A DNA stretch of 46,169 bases. Source: a virus. Below the pieces are notes generated by a model that worked only from the letters and a program-made list of their open reading frames with translations, did no database searches and was not told the origin of the DNA. Position 1 is the stretch's first letter. Every line of letters begins with the position of its first letter. The translations under genes were made by a program, and so were the position numbers. This document shows, piece after piece, positions 6,706-16,307 of the stretch. The DNA lies in IMG/VR virus record IMGVR_UViG_3300005264_000097, positions 1 through 46,169 of that record, one strand, 5' to 3'.

Positions 6706-9600
6706 TTACATTAAATAATTACGTTCAATTTCTTGGTGTACTTGTATTACTTCACTATGTGAAGTCAATGTACATTCTAATTTAATCCATTTAAAATTTA
6801 AATTATGCAATATTATATAGATATCTAAATCTTCTGTATAATTATATTCATATTGCATTATAGTACCAACTAAAGATTCAGTTCCTATAAGTTCGTCTCT
6901 ATCTAATGTATATATTCTTACTTCAGTTCCAGGTTGTATATGTGTTAGTGTTAGAGTTCTTAATGTTACTAATACTACATTGTTTTCTGTAGTTGTCGGA
7001 TTAGAAGCTTCTTTAGCACGAACTGTAGCTTGATATTCTGTGTAATCATTACTTAGGTCTATAACATTATTGATGAATACTGAAGTTTCTAATGTTGTTT
7101 CTGTATCAAACGTTGAACTAAATGTAATAGCTTTATTGTTATCTTTAAATATTCCATTAGTTATAATACTATCTGCTACAGATATATTTAAACGGCTATT
7201 AGTAAATACATTATTAGAATTAACTCCATCTATAATATCTATTTTATTAGTATTTTTAAATTCAGTATTATTAATATTAATACTATCCATAAATCCTAAT
7301 ATATTATTATACTTATTAAAGTTACATCCATATAGACTTACTATACTTTGATTTTCTATAATAAAGTTACTTCTATTTATTATTGGCCCGTATATTGAAT
7401 TATAACTATTAGAAAGCATATATAAACCATTAGATCCTTTATTATTATTTAATTCTCCAAATATTACTATACTTGGATGGCTATTTGATTGTATTATAAT
7501 ATTATGATGATCTTGTAATACATTTGGTTCCATTGAAGATACTATAACACCATCTTTACCTGTGATTTGTATACCTTTTTCATCTGTAGTATTATTTCCT
7601 AAAATCATAGTACCAGTAAGAGTAAATATACCATTTTCTTTTGTAAATATACCCCATCCTTCTTCTTGATCTTTCTGTGCTATCGTATCAAGAGTTATTG
7701 GTGCATCTGATACTACATTATATGATGAACCTAATGTCAAACAATCTATCCATAAACTATCCATAGAATTCATCGTGTTCACATCTGTAATTATTTGAAT
7801 TTTATTAATATTACTAAAATCAATAGAATCTCCTTCATCTTGTTGATTCCATCTATTTAATTGTAATAATTTCCATCCACCTTTATAAGTATCAAATCCT
7901 TCTACATAATACGTTCTATAATCATTATTAGAATCTATAAATTTTAATTGAACGCCACCTTCCATCTTATTTTTTAGTACTATAGGAAAAGCAAAATTGA
8001 ACCAGCATCTGAATGTATCTACATTTGTATTAATAGATAAATCTAAATTAAAAAATTCAACTGTCTTAGTTCTCTCTAAACGTTCATCTATATCATATGC
8101 AAGACAATTATTACCATACTTATTAAAGCCTTCTTTAACAACTAAAGATTCTCCAGGACCTTTAACATTAGCACCATTTTCACAATCATGAATAATATAA
8201 GGTGTATTTTCAAACCATGATTCATTTGTATTGTTTGTTACTGATTTAATATAATATATGTGTGATATTCTTTGAGATAATGAAGTATCTCTAGTATATG
8301 CATACACTTTAATTATAATATCTTGAGGAATACCATTAATAGTCATATTTGGATCTGACTGATATCCTGAATTATATATTACTGAATTGTCTAAATATTT
8401 TAAAATAATCTTGTATTCTAATGTATCACCATCAGGATCTGTTCCTTCTATATTAAATACTAAATTAATATCAGTTATAATTAAAGGATTAGTTTGACTT
8501 TGTGATATCTCACTTCCATTATAATTAACTATAGGGATGTCTGGTATTGTATTAAATATTATAGTATTTAAAGTACCTGTATTATTATTATCATTATATG
8601 CTATAAGGAAATTACCATTTCCTTTATCTACTATCTTGGGATCATAAAAAATACCAGTATCAAGATTTTCAACTGATTCTACAGATACATCCATATCATC
8701 TATATTTAATATACTATATGCACCTTTATACCCAAAGTCAGAAGAGCAATATGCTACTATTGCTTTATTTTCATCTATAGGTAATACATCATTAAAATAA
8801 CACCATCCAGAATTAAATATAGTATCATTCCCTACATTTATTTCTGTATAATCTTGATTAGTGCTTATTACATTTGTTACTCCATTATAGTCTCTATCAG
8901 AGTATACAACAATAAATTTATTTATTGATAATTTTTTGAATGAAGTCCAACTATGAATTCTATCTTTTATCATTGATGAGCTAACAATTGATAGATTATC
9001 GTTCTCTATATTAACTATAGATAAACTTAATTTATCTCCACCAGGAGTGTGTGCATATAATACAGCTATATGATTATTATCTATAGTTAATGAATAAGAA
9101 TATTCAATTTTTTCATATATAAGATATATACTATTTATATAATATATTGTATTATCTTCATTTATTCCTAATAATTTAGATCTTGCCCTTTCATGATCTT
9201 TGTATGAAACTAATATTCTGTTATAACTATTTACAGCGATACTAATTCTTTCACTTCTATCAGATGCAAAATTGAATATAGGATTTATTTCAAGAATATC
9301 ATTATAAAGTATATTAACTATTACAATATATCCATTATCATGATTACCAAAAGCAATTATTATTTTAGTACTAGATATTTTTTTTATATCTATATCTTCA
9401 TGCTCTGGTTTAATATTAGAAATTACTGTTTCAGTTCCTTGTATTACTTCTCCATCTATATCTATAACACATCCAGTTAATTTATCTCCATTTCCTTTAT
9501 CTTTATATACTATAACAGATCTACTATTAGATATTTCAATGGCTTCTAAATATTCTGCTCTAGCATCGTTAAATACAAAATCATTTCCTATCTCTGCCAT
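6706..9600 (-). CDS. Large tail fibre: propeller, Ig-like and beta-helix-like parts
   Basis: 964 residues. Residues about 1-350 contain seven degenerate repeats of 'hydrophobic-x-hydrophobic-V-x-Y-x-D' type (RSVIVYKDKG, KIIIAFGNHD, RILVSYKDH, HIAVLYAH, KFIVVYSDRD, KAIVAYCSSD, NFLIAYNDN). These are spaced like the blades of the propeller genes at 20085, 28805 and 38831, so a diverged seven-bladed propeller is likely. An Ig/FN3-like segment follows (NTIPDIPIVNYNGSEISQ ... EYKIILKYLDNSV), then a jelly-roll-like part with an Asp/Trp-rich core. A beta-helix-like region rich in Asn, Ser and Ile (about 680-850) follows, then a C-terminal strand domain. It is probably a receptor-binding or glycan-contacting fibre. 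It lies downstream of two fibre genes on the same strand, with a terminator between. Confidence 0.75.
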   Translation of the reverse strand: MAEIGNDFVFNDARAEYLEAIEISNSRSVIVYKDKGNGDKLTGCVIDIDGEVIQGTETVISNIKPEHEDIDIKKISSTKIIIAFGNHDNGYIVIVNILYNDILEINPIFNFASDRSERISIAVNSYNRILVSYKDHERARSKLLGINEDNTIYYINSIYLIYEKIEYSYSLTIDNNHIAVLYAHTPGGDKLSLSIVNIENDNLSIVSSSMIKDRIHSWTSFKKLSINKFIVVYSDRDYNGVTNVISTNQDYTEINVGNDTIFNSGWCYFNDVLPIDENKAIVAYCSSDFGYKGAYSILNIDDMDVSVESVENLDTGIFYDPKIVDKGNGNFLIAYNDNNNTGTLNTIIFNTIPDIPIVNYNGSEISQSQTNPLIITDINLVFNIEGTDPDGDTLEYKIILKYLDNSVIYNSGYQSDPNMTINGIPQDIIIKVYAYTRDTSLSQRISHIYYIKSVTNNTNESWFENTPYIIHDCENGANVKGPGESLVVKEGFNKYGNNCLAYDIDERLERTKTVEFFNLDLSINTNVDTFRCWFNFAFPIVLKNKMEGGVQLKFIDSNNDYRTYYVEGFDTYKGGWKLLQLNRWNQQDEGDSIDFSNINKIQIITDVNTMNSMDSLWIDCLTLGSSYNVVSDAPITLDTIAQKDQEEGWGIFTKENGIFTLTGTMILGNNTTDEKGIQITGKDGVIVSSMEPNVLQDHHNIIIQSNSHPSIVIFGELNNNKGSNGLYMLSNSYNSIYGPIINRSNFIIENQSIVSLYGCNFNKYNNILGFMDSININNTEFKNTNKIDIIDGVNSNNVFTNSRLNISVADSIITNGIFKDNNKAITFSSTFDTETTLETSVFINNVIDLSNDYTEYQATVRAKEASNPTTTENNVVLVTLRTLTLTHIQPGTEVRIYTLDRDELIGTESLVGTIMQYEYNYTEDLDIYIILHNLNFKWIKLECTLTSHSEVIQVHQEIERNYLM

Positions 9601-9633
9601 TACTTATACCTCCTTTTTGCAGTATTAAAAATA

Positions 9634-9663
9634 TTAGAGTATACCTATAATGGTATACTCTAA
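9634..9663 (-). terminator. Terminator after fibre gene 9671 (GAGTATACC family)
   Basis: A perfect 12-bp stem (ttagagtatacc, 9634-9645, with ggtatactctaa, 9652-9663), 6-base loop and short T run on the - strand. No AACA-N6-TA motif is visible between it and the fibre gene starting at 9600, so that gene may depend on read-through. Confidence 0.75.
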
Positions 9664-9670
9664 AATAACG

Positions 9671-10192
9671 CTATTCTACAATTCCACCACTAATGTATTC
9701 CCATATAAATGGTACAGCTGTTGTTTCTGATATATCGCTTTCTATAGTAAATGAACCATTAGCAGATACAACTGACCAATTACCAGTTTTATCTCCTAAT
9801 ATAATTTCTTGTGGATATATAGTAACTATATCATTCTCTGTGCAATCTGCTGAATTAATAGTAAGTGTAGTTCCAGAAAATACACCATTTCCTGAATGAC
9901 GTATTGCTCTTGCATTAATACTATTATTTATAGTATTAGTAAAATCTGGATCATTATTAATAGCAGCGGCTACCTTAGCAATTGTATTTAAATTTGCTGG
10001 TGCATCATCTATTACACCTAATACTAATTGGCTTATTTCCATAGCACTTAAAGCACCTTCTATCATTGATACTGGATGTGTTGCTGGATGTACATATACA
10101 TTATTAGATGCTGCATTCTCTAGATTATCAATTAAATCTTTTAAGTTATTACCTTCATGATCGATTTGTATAGATTGTAATTTATTAGACAT
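9671..10192 (-). CDS. Small tail fibre-associated protein
   Basis: 173 residues. It shares two segments with its larger upstream neighbour (10209-12239). One is the phage tail motif VHPATHPVSMIEGALS. The other is a C-terminal domain beginning at ARAIRHSGNG and containing 'GNWSVVSANGSFTIESDISETT', which parallels 'GLWSVSYIDGQITISSDAVETG' in the neighbour. It thus looks like a shortened paralogue lacking the six repeats. The two genes are 16 bases apart and probably co-transcribed. The 'HPxTHP' segment is widespread in trimeric fibre and baseplate-attached proteins of Bacillus-type phages. Exact location in the particle is unknown. Confidence 0.7.
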   Translation of the reverse strand: MSNKLQSIQIDHEGNNLKDLIDNLENAASNNVYVHPATHPVSMIEGALSAMEISQLVLGVIDDAPANLNTIAKVAAAINNDPDFTNTINNSINARAIRHSGNGVFSGTTLTINSADCTENDIVTIYPQEIILGDKTGNWSVVSANGSFTIESDISETTAVPFIWEYISGGIVE

Positions 10193-10208
10193 TTTATTAT
10201 TCCTCCCT

Positions 10209-12239
10209 TTATAATAATACTAAATTGACAATATCATTTGTTTTTTGAATGATTATATTAAATAGTACAAGCCCTGTTTCTACTGCATCACTTGAAATAG
10301 TAATTTGACCATCTATATAACTAACGCTCCATAATCCAACTGTAGGATTAAGAAGTTCTATTTCTACAGAACATAGACTCTCTACTATATATGGATCATT
10401 ATAGATAACTTCACTAGTTCCTGATTGCATTGAATGCCTAACTATACGTATAGATGCATTTTTACTAGTTTCATTAGCTATTCTATTATCTATCTCTGTT
10501 TCACTTAAAGCTCCAGTAATCATTGATACTGGATGTGTTGGTGGATGTACATAATCTTCTGTATTGTCTTCTATTAAAACTTTTACATAATCTGTTACAT
10601 CATCAGCAAATGCTTCACTCTTTATAGTATGAGGGATTATTCTATTACCATGTATAGGAGTATCTGAAGTTCCACCAATACTAGTTCCTGATTTAAGTAT
10701 TATAATCACATAAGGATAACCATTAGTCCAATTTCCAGAAATATCTACTATTTCATTATCTACTATTTCATAGTCTACATTTAAAGATTGTAATAATCCA
10801 TCTACAAAGAATAACAAACCATCGTTATCAGCACTATAATTAATAAGCTGAATTGGATCTTGATTTTCTATAAAAGAATCATAATAATTAAAACCATCTA
10901 TATTTATATCATTCTTAATTACAATATAAGTATAATATAACTCATCAGCCCATTCATTATTTATATCTATTATCTGACCATCAGTTACAGTATATTGTAT
11001 ATCCTTAATTTGGAAAACTCCATCTATGAATAACAATAATGTATCAAGACTTTCATTATAATCTTCAATATCTACAGGAGCTACTGTGAAATCAGGATTT
11101 CCTGTAAAATAATCACTATGTTGAACTACATCAATATGACCTAAAGAATCTTTAAATACTAATGCATCATATCGTGAACCTTCGTGCCAAGAATTATTTT
11201 CTTCTGATATAGTGCTTCCAGCAACTGAATAATCTCTTGAAGTTGTAAGTAATTCACCATCTTCAAATAATAATAATCCATCATTTTCTATATCAAAATT
11301 TTCTAATTCTATAGTATTTTGACCTACTAATAATATATCAGTATTATCTATTATTTCTAAATCTCCAGTTGTTCCAGTAGCACCATTAGTTATACCGTCA
11401 AATACTATTACATCATATATTAATCCATAATTCCAATTACCAGTACCTCTAGATATTACTCCATTATTAATTGTGTAATCAGTATTTTTTGTTTGTAAAA
11501 TACCACCTATAGAAAATAGAACTAAACCTTCCCCATCAAAGTTAGGTATTGTTATTATATTTTGCTCATGTGTAAAAGAATTATGTACATTAAATTTTCT
11601 CATTACATTATCTGTATCTTTGATAATTATAATATCATATTTTAATCCTTCTACCCATTTGCTTGAAGAATCTATAATCTTATTAGTAGTAATGTCTATA
11701 GAATAATCTATACCATTAGTCTGTAGCAATCCACCAACATAAAATAATACTTCATCTGATTGACTATTAAAATTAATAATATCTATAGTTATTTCATTTT
11801 GTTGATCTACAAGTGTACCAAATTTATTTTCTATTGTAACTTTTTCAGATCCTTCATCTGTAGTTACATTCATGATTATTATATCATATATTAATGGCCA
11901 TGGTATACCCAAAGGTACTATATTATTATTATTAACAATATAATCTATACCATTAGTCTGTAACAAACCTCCAGCATAAAATAATAAAGAATCGCCATTA
12001 ACATAACCAGGAATAGAAATAGGGATTTCTGTTGTTCCTTCTGGAGCTATACCAGATTGTCTTTTTGAAGATATATTAGATATGGATGTTCCTCCAATAT
12101 CTCCTCCGCTGCCTGTATCTCCACCATCAAAATTAGCTAACAAAGTATTTATTTCGTTTTTATTATAAACGTCTACAATACCATGATCTCTAACTAATTG
12201 TGGTAAATTTTTTATTTGGTCAAAATGAACTTTAGCCAT
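10209..12239 (-). CDS. Tail fibre protein with six repeated beta domains
   Basis: 676 residues. The N-terminus MAKVHFDQIKNLPQLV is a typical fibre attachment segment. A Gly/Ser linker follows, then six repeats of about 70-80 residues. Each has a core such as SLLFYAGGLLQTNGIDYIV then '..W..GL.YDIIII' (others: EVLFYVGGLLQTNGIDYSI, LVLFSIGGILQTKNTDYTI, LLLFEDGELLTTSRDYSV, LLLFIDGVFQIKDIQYTV, LLFFVDGLLQSLNVDYEI). A 'VHPPTHPVSMITGALS' element and a C-terminal domain are shared with the next gene. The same repeat core occurs once in the protein at 43019. It probably forms a long shaft of stacked strand domains. It starts at a strong ribosome site under a divergent AACA-N6-TA motif. Confidence 0.78.
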   Translation of the reverse strand: MAKVHFDQIKNLPQLVRDHGIVDVYNKNEINTLLANFDGGDTGSGGDIGGTSISNISSKRQSGIAPEGTTEIPISIPGYVNGDSLLFYAGGLLQTNGIDYIVNNNNIVPLGIPWPLIYDIIIMNVTTDEGSEKVTIENKFGTLVDQQNEITIDIINFNSQSDEVLFYVGGLLQTNGIDYSIDITTNKIIDSSSKWVEGLKYDIIIIKDTDNVMRKFNVHNSFTHEQNIITIPNFDGEGLVLFSIGGILQTKNTDYTINNGVISRGTGNWNYGLIYDVIVFDGITNGATGTTGDLEIIDNTDILLVGQNTIELENFDIENDGLLLFEDGELLTTSRDYSVAGSTISEENNSWHEGSRYDALVFKDSLGHIDVVQHSDYFTGNPDFTVAPVDIEDYNESLDTLLLFIDGVFQIKDIQYTVTDGQIIDINNEWADELYYTYIVIKNDINIDGFNYYDSFIENQDPIQLINYSADNDGLLFFVDGLLQSLNVDYEIVDNEIVDISGNWTNGYPYVIIILKSGTSIGGTSDTPIHGNRIIPHTIKSEAFADDVTDYVKVLIEDNTEDYVHPPTHPVSMITGALSETEIDNRIANETSKNASIRIVRHSMQSGTSEVIYNDPYIVESLCSVEIELLNPTVGLWSVSYIDGQITISSDAVETGLVLFNIIIQKTNDIVNLVLL

Positions 12240-12274
12240 TTATATTTACCTCCTTTTTATATTTCTATATAATT

Positions 12275-12286
12275 TACTATAATGTT
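12275..12286 (-). promoter_or_regulatory. Putative late promoter of the fibre operon
   Basis: Read on the - strand: AACA-ttatag-TA, 36 bases before the ATG of the fibre gene ending its 5' side at 12239. A strong Shine-Dalgarno (aaaaaggagg) lies between. Confidence 0.6.
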
Positions 12287-12435
12287 ATCTTTATAGGTTT
12301 AAAGATAATTACAATCATATACTATAATAATGAAGATAAGGTCTTATGTTTTAAATTAATCTTTATAATTATTTTATAATAGAAAAATACTTTTCGTCCA
12401 TCCCACAATTCAGTTCACGCATATTATTTGTGTAA

Positions 12436-12447
12436 AACAATATACTA
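12436..12447 (+). promoter_or_regulatory. Putative late promoter before a tiny ORF
   Basis: AACA-atatac-TA in the 475-base gap. It is followed 16 bases later by an ATG with a ggaga site, so it may drive a very short transcript or peptide. Confidence 0.45.
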
Positions 12448-12463
12448 TAGATGGAGAAATTGT

Positions 12464-12535
12464 ATGAAAAATATTATTGGAGATGATAAAATATGGGACA
12501 TAATAACGGAACGCCATTTAAGACAAAACTTTTAA
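12464..12535 (+). CDS. Possible 23-residue peptide or gene remnant
   Basis: The reading frame gives MKNIIGDDKIWDIITERHLR plus three residues, preceded by 'ggaga' 9 bases upstream and by a promoter-like AACA-N6-TA motif. It resembles no family I know. It could be a genuine micropeptide or the start of a decayed gene, since the sequence beyond the stop stays open in no consistent frame. Low confidence. Confidence 0.3.
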   Translation: MKNIIGDDKIWDIITERHLRQNF

Positions 12536-12646
12536 TTATGAATAATAAAACAAAACTGATTGATAATATTATTAATTTGTATTGTCCTTTTTATTTAATA
12601 TATTAAAAGGTTATATAATGACTAAGACTTTATTTTTTTATTTTTT

Positions 12647-12658
12647 AACATATTAGTA
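12647..12658 (+). promoter_or_regulatory. Putative late promoter of the 12716-15026 operon
   Basis: AACA-tattag-TA, 57 bases before the ATG at 12716, preceded by a T-rich run that could end transcription from upstream. Confidence 0.55.
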
Positions 12659-12715
12659 AATTAGAGAGTATGCTTATTGATATACTTTATAAAATAATTA
12701 TAAGGAGGAGAATAT

Positions 12716-14002
12716 ATGCAAAAATATATACATGAAACTGTATTAAGAGATGTGATAGATATAGTAGAAGGCTTGAAAAAATACGATGCAATAGATTCAT
12801 TTATGAATAGAAAAAATGGAAATATTAAATCTATAAATGATGCAGCAGCAGGACAAGTATTAGTTTTTCCAGTTATAGTAAGTAATAACCTTTCTATAGA
12901 TACAGCTCAAATGATGACTAAGTCTATTGAGAGAAAAGCAGTATCTTTATTACGTATATTATTTTCAGCAATACAAGTAACTAATGATGCAACTTTATCA
13001 AAATATTTGAAACAATTTCATAATAATTTAGATATAGATATGGTCGATTTTAGTGTTGAAAATATACTAGATTTAACTGATAAATATCTAATGGAAAATA
13101 CTATATTAAAAGAAGGAACTGATTATATTAAAATTAATCAGTATGATATCTCTAAGCAATTAAATAAGGATTATGCTAATTCTGATTTATATTTGGAAGA
13201 TTCTATTAATGAGAATGCTATTGGAGATTTTAAAATTAATAATGGTACAGATGTAGTATTAGAATACGATAATATTAAAGCAAAATCTGCGATAACTAAA
13301 TCTATGAATGATACTACTAAATATCTATCACAAAATTTATTAGATAATGATGTTAAAAAAGCTAATGAATTAGTGGAAACTCAAATGGTTGTTAATGTAA
13401 CATATCAAAATGAAGAAGGTGCGTTTTTACCATTACATTTAATAATTGGTATAAAAGCAAAAATGCATCCTGTAAATTCTATGGATATCATAGACAGATT
13501 AGTAATTAAAAATAAAGATAATAATTTTTTTATGAAACTAATACAAACTACTACTAGAGAGATATCATTCTTTAAAGATTTCCTATTAGGAATAGAAAGA
13601 TCTAAGTTAGATGCTATATCTGTATCTAGTAAATATAAAAAATCATCAGTACTATGGAAAGTATTAGAAAGACGTGCTAAGAAAAGTAAATTAAAACGTG
13701 TTGCTGGTTTACAAAACGATGCTATGTCTATAACAACGTTAGTTGTTTCTCAATCTGAGGTGGAATATTTAAAAACAGAACACAACATTAATATAGAGGA
13801 GCCTAAAGTAATTAGAAAAATTATGGAATCTTATAATCTAATGAGTGTTGTAATTGCAGATGAATCAAGTGAAATTGGTAAATTTATTTTTGACAATGGT
13901 TCAGATTTGTATGAGCATATTTCTTTTAGATCTTTAGAAAGAGAAAGCTCAGATAGAGATTATAAAAAATTGGTAAATCTAATGGCTAAGAATAGATATT
14001 AA
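12716..14002 (+). CDS. Unknown virion-region protein
   Basis: 428 residues with a strong ribosome site (aaggaggag). No signal peptide or membrane segment. The N-terminal third is mostly helical (YIHETVLRDVIDIVEGLKKY) and contains a hydrophobic stretch, AAAGQVLVFPVIVSNNLSID. The middle is acidic. Near residue 240 is a strand region, FLPLHLIIGIKAKMHPVNSM, and a basic patch follows (RRAKKSKLKRVAGLQ). It is first in an operon with the membrane-segment protein at 14022 and upstream of the inner-protein cluster, so it is probably part of the particle. Family not recognised. Confidence 0.75.
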   Translation: MQKYIHETVLRDVIDIVEGLKKYDAIDSFMNRKNGNIKSINDAAAGQVLVFPVIVSNNLSIDTAQMMTKSIERKAVSLLRILFSAIQVTNDATLSKYLKQFHNNLDIDMVDFSVENILDLTDKYLMENTILKEGTDYIKINQYDISKQLNKDYANSDLYLEDSINENAIGDFKINNGTDVVLEYDNIKAKSAITKSMNDTTKYLSQNLLDNDVKKANELVETQMVVNVTYQNEEGAFLPLHLIIGIKAKMHPVNSMDIIDRLVIKNKDNNFFMKLIQTTTREISFFKDFLLGIERSKLDAISVSSKYKKSSVLWKVLERRAKKSKLKRVAGLQNDAMSITTLVVSQSEVEYLKTEHNINIEEPKVIRKIMESYNLMSVVIADESSEIGKFIFDNGSDLYEHISFRSLERESSDRDYKKLVNLMAKNRY

Positions 14003-14021
14003 GAAAGGAGGTATATAATAT

Positions 14022-15026
14022 ATGACTTATGATAAAGTGCTACAAGAGTACTGTGATTTAAATGATTTAAAAACTCTTAAAGTTATGACCTCTATTAATG
14101 AGAATGATCAAAATACTGCTTTAATTAGTATAACTAATAAACTATATGAAAAAATAGTTGATAAGGTTGATGATATTGATTTTGGTGAAATTCCTAATAC
14201 TAAAGGAGACATTACTAAACTTACTCAGTATAGCCAATTACAAGAAACTATTGATTTAATTAAAAATCTATTAATAGAATATAAACAGGATACTAAACCT
14301 GCTGATACTATATTAACTGCTATAGAAAATATTAGATCACGTAAAAGTTTATTCGAGACTGCATATAAGACTAATACTGAATTACCTATGATTATGTATA
14401 ATACTTTAGTATTATCTATTATTAGTAGTATATCATATTTAATCTCTACTAGTATATCATATGTAAAAGATCCTAGTGATGAATCATTTATGATCGTAAT
14501 GGATAAAGTTGCTGTACGTAAATCTTCTTCTTCTTTACTATATAGTAATTTAGAAAAGTTTAATAGTACTTGTAAGAATGGTTCTTTTGATAAAGCTATG
14601 GATCATATAATTAAATCATCTGCAGATAATTTAATGGGTGTTATGGTAGGATTTCAAGTTATGCAGGCTACAAGTTTAATAGTTATTGCATTACTTCTTA
14701 TTCCTATGCTAAAAGAATTAATATATTTCTTCTATTATTCAAGAGTTAGAATTTCTGATTATTTTGATGCACAAGCAGATTTATTACAAATGAATATTTA
14801 TAATTTAGAAAGAAGTAAAACAAAACAAGCTAAAGATATAGAAAAAATTACTAAGAAACAAATAAAGCTAGTATCTATATTTAGAAAAATTGCTAATACT
14901 GTTCAAATAGATATGGATAAATCTGAAAATAGTGCTACTAAAGAAATAGTGTCAGATAATAAAAAATATAAATCTGATGAAATATTTGATGATGTTGCAC
15001 CTGATTCGGGATCAGCATTATTCTAA
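14022..15026 (+). CDS. Virion-region protein with two membrane segments
   Basis: 334 residues. Two hydrophobic stretches are evident: about residues 124-147 (IMYNTLVLSIISSISYLIST) and about 205-238 (SLIVIALLLIPMLKELIYFF). Between and around them are helical, charged segments, and the C-terminus has a Lys-rich coiled stretch (RSKTKQAKDIEKITKKQIK) ending in an acidic tail. It starts 19 bases after the preceding gene with a strong aaaggaggt site, so both are one operon. A protein with membrane segments beside head and inner-protein genes could be an ejected pore component, but that is inference. No known family recognised. Confidence 0.75.
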   Translation: MTYDKVLQEYCDLNDLKTLKVMTSINENDQNTALISITNKLYEKIVDKVDDIDFGEIPNTKGDITKLTQYSQLQETIDLIKNLLIEYKQDTKPADTILTAIENIRSRKSLFETAYKTNTELPMIMYNTLVLSIISSISYLISTSISYVKDPSDESFMIVMDKVAVRKSSSSLLYSNLEKFNSTCKNGSFDKAMDHIIKSSADNLMGVMVGFQVMQATSLIVIALLLIPMLKELIYFFYYSRVRISDYFDAQADLLQMNIYNLERSKTKQAKDIEKITKKQIKLVSIFRKIANTVQIDMDKSENSATKEIVSDNKKYKSDEIFDDVAPDSGSALF

Positions 15027-15094
15027 ATATGATAAAAGTATTAATTAATTAATAAGCTATACTAAAATGGTAGTTTATTATAATTATATAGGTA

Positions 15095-15106
15095 AACATT
15101 ATAATA
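15095..15106 (+). promoter_or_regulatory. Putative late promoter of the inner-protein cluster
   Basis: AACA-ttataa-TA, 50 bases before the ATG at 15156. An imperfect hairpin (about 15049-15079) just upstream may terminate the previous operon. It has no clear T run. Confidence 0.6.
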
Positions 15107-15155
15107 AAGTTATAGAAAAATTTTAACGGCTAATAAAAAAAGGAGGAAATATATT

Positions 15156-16250
15156 ATGGCTATTTATTCAAAAAATACACATGTTTTAGAAAACGTTCAA
15201 ACACCAGAACCTACTGAAGGTTATGTTGGAGAAAATGGGTTTGCTAGAATTATGATTGACAATGTTCAAAATGAACATGCATTATTTGAAGCACTAATTA
15301 TGAATGATTTTGAAGAGGTTGCATTGGGTGAATCTGCAACTATGGAACAATTACAACCTATCTATGAAGCAAGCATTGGTGGTTTCTTTGCTAAGATTAT
15401 AGAATTCTTAAAGAAAATTTGGGCTAAGATTGTTAACTTATTTAAAGTTTTCAAAGAAAAACTTATTCAATTATTTACTAAAGATTATGCTGCATATGTT
15501 AAGAAAACTAAACAAGCAGTTATTGCTAAGGATTTAACTAAATTTAAATTTAAAGCAAGAATGGGTAAATCTGGAACATTTGCTGTAGGTGGTGTAAAAT
15601 TTGCTGAGCCTAGTTTACAATCAGAAGATGTTCTTAGTATGTTTAACGAAAAAACAACTACTGATGATTTAGATAAAGCAATTTCAAGTCTTGATGAAGA
15701 TTTTAAATTAAAAGTATATAATGAAATGCATGGGTTAGATTCTAGTGAAATATCTGATATACCTAAAGATTTTATTGATAAATATTTTGAAGATGAAGAA
15801 GAAATTGAAGGATTAAAAAGTGAGCAATTAAATAGTATCTTATCTGTATTAACTGAGTATAAATCAATAATTAAAGATTTAGAAACTTCAGAAGGAAAAG
15901 TTAATAAACAATTTAAAAAAGAAACATCTGCTTTAGCTAAATTATCTAAGAAATATGCTGATATGCAACCTAAAGGTGGAACAGATGGAGATAAAAAAAT
16001 AACTGCAGAGCAAGCTGCTGTATCTTCTAAAATTGTTAGCTATACACAAAAATTATCAGGAATTAATTCAGCAGCATATACTGAATTTTCTAAGAATGTT
16101 ATGACTCTTACAAAATTATCAGTTAGTGAATCTTGGAAAGTATACAAAAAAGCAGTTACATTTAATCCTAAAGCAGTTAAAGAATCAACAGTATTATTTA
16201 ATGCTATTGATGAATCTGTTGATTATGAAATGGAATTAGCATTCGAATAA
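15156..16250 (+). CDS. Putative processed inner (ejected) protein, paralogue 1
   Basis: 364 residues. First of four tandem proteins with one plan: an acidic N-terminal segment, then I-x-E and a small residue (here I69-Y70-E71, then AS), then a strongly amphipathic aromatic/Lys helix (FFAKIIEFLKKIWAKIVNLF, continuing to about 108), then a long helical body. I-x-E is the cleavage consensus of the T4 gp21 prohead protease, and a related protease is encoded at 21854. Removal of the first 71 residues during head maturation would expose the helix. The N-terminus MAIY is shared with the proteins at 16308 and 25105 and may be a head-targeting tag. I infer an encapsidated protein that may insert into membranes on ejection. 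No database family is recognised. Confidence 0.72.
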   Translation: MAIYSKNTHVLENVQTPEPTEGYVGENGFARIMIDNVQNEHALFEALIMNDFEEVALGESATMEQLQPIYEASIGGFFAKIIEFLKKIWAKIVNLFKVFKEKLIQLFTKDYAAYVKKTKQAVIAKDLTKFKFKARMGKSGTFAVGGVKFAEPSLQSEDVLSMFNEKTTTDDLDKAISSLDEDFKLKVYNEMHGLDSSEISDIPKDFIDKYFEDEEEIEGLKSEQLNSILSVLTEYKSIIKDLETSEGKVNKQFKKETSALAKLSKKYADMQPKGGTDGDKKITAEQAAVSSKIVSYTQKLSGINSAAYTEFSKNVMTLTKLSVSESWKVYKKAVTFNPKAVKESTVLFNAIDESVDYEMELAFE

Positions 16251-16264
16251 TAAATTATTATATT

Positions 16265-16290
16265 AAGGGGAGAAAATCTCCCCTTTATTT
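16265..16290 (+). terminator. Terminator between inner-protein genes 1 and 2
   Basis: A 9-bp G+C-rich stem (aaggggaga, 16265-16273, with tctcccctt, 16277-16285), 3-base loop and T-rich 3' side. The next gene's ribosome site follows at once and no AACA-N6-TA motif intervenes, so partial read-through is likely and would set expression ratios. Confidence 0.8.
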
Positions 16291-16307
16291 TAAAGGAGGA
16301 ATATACA

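Larger units (their letters stand above)
12240..12715. other. Divergent intergenic region with three promoter motifs
   Basis: About 475 bases separate the - strand fibre operon from the + strand structural operon. It holds one - strand and two + strand AACA-N6-TA motifs, a tiny ORF at 12464 and otherwise AT-rich sequence. The stretch 12400-12440 (around 'cgtccatcccacaattcagttc') is unusually G+C-containing for this gap and has no assigned role. There are no tRNA or other RNA genes I can recognise. Confidence 0.5.

Noticed and set aside
15049-15079. Strong terminator before the inner-protein promoter
   Set aside because: The hairpin has mismatches and no T run, so it was mentioned only as a possible weak structure.
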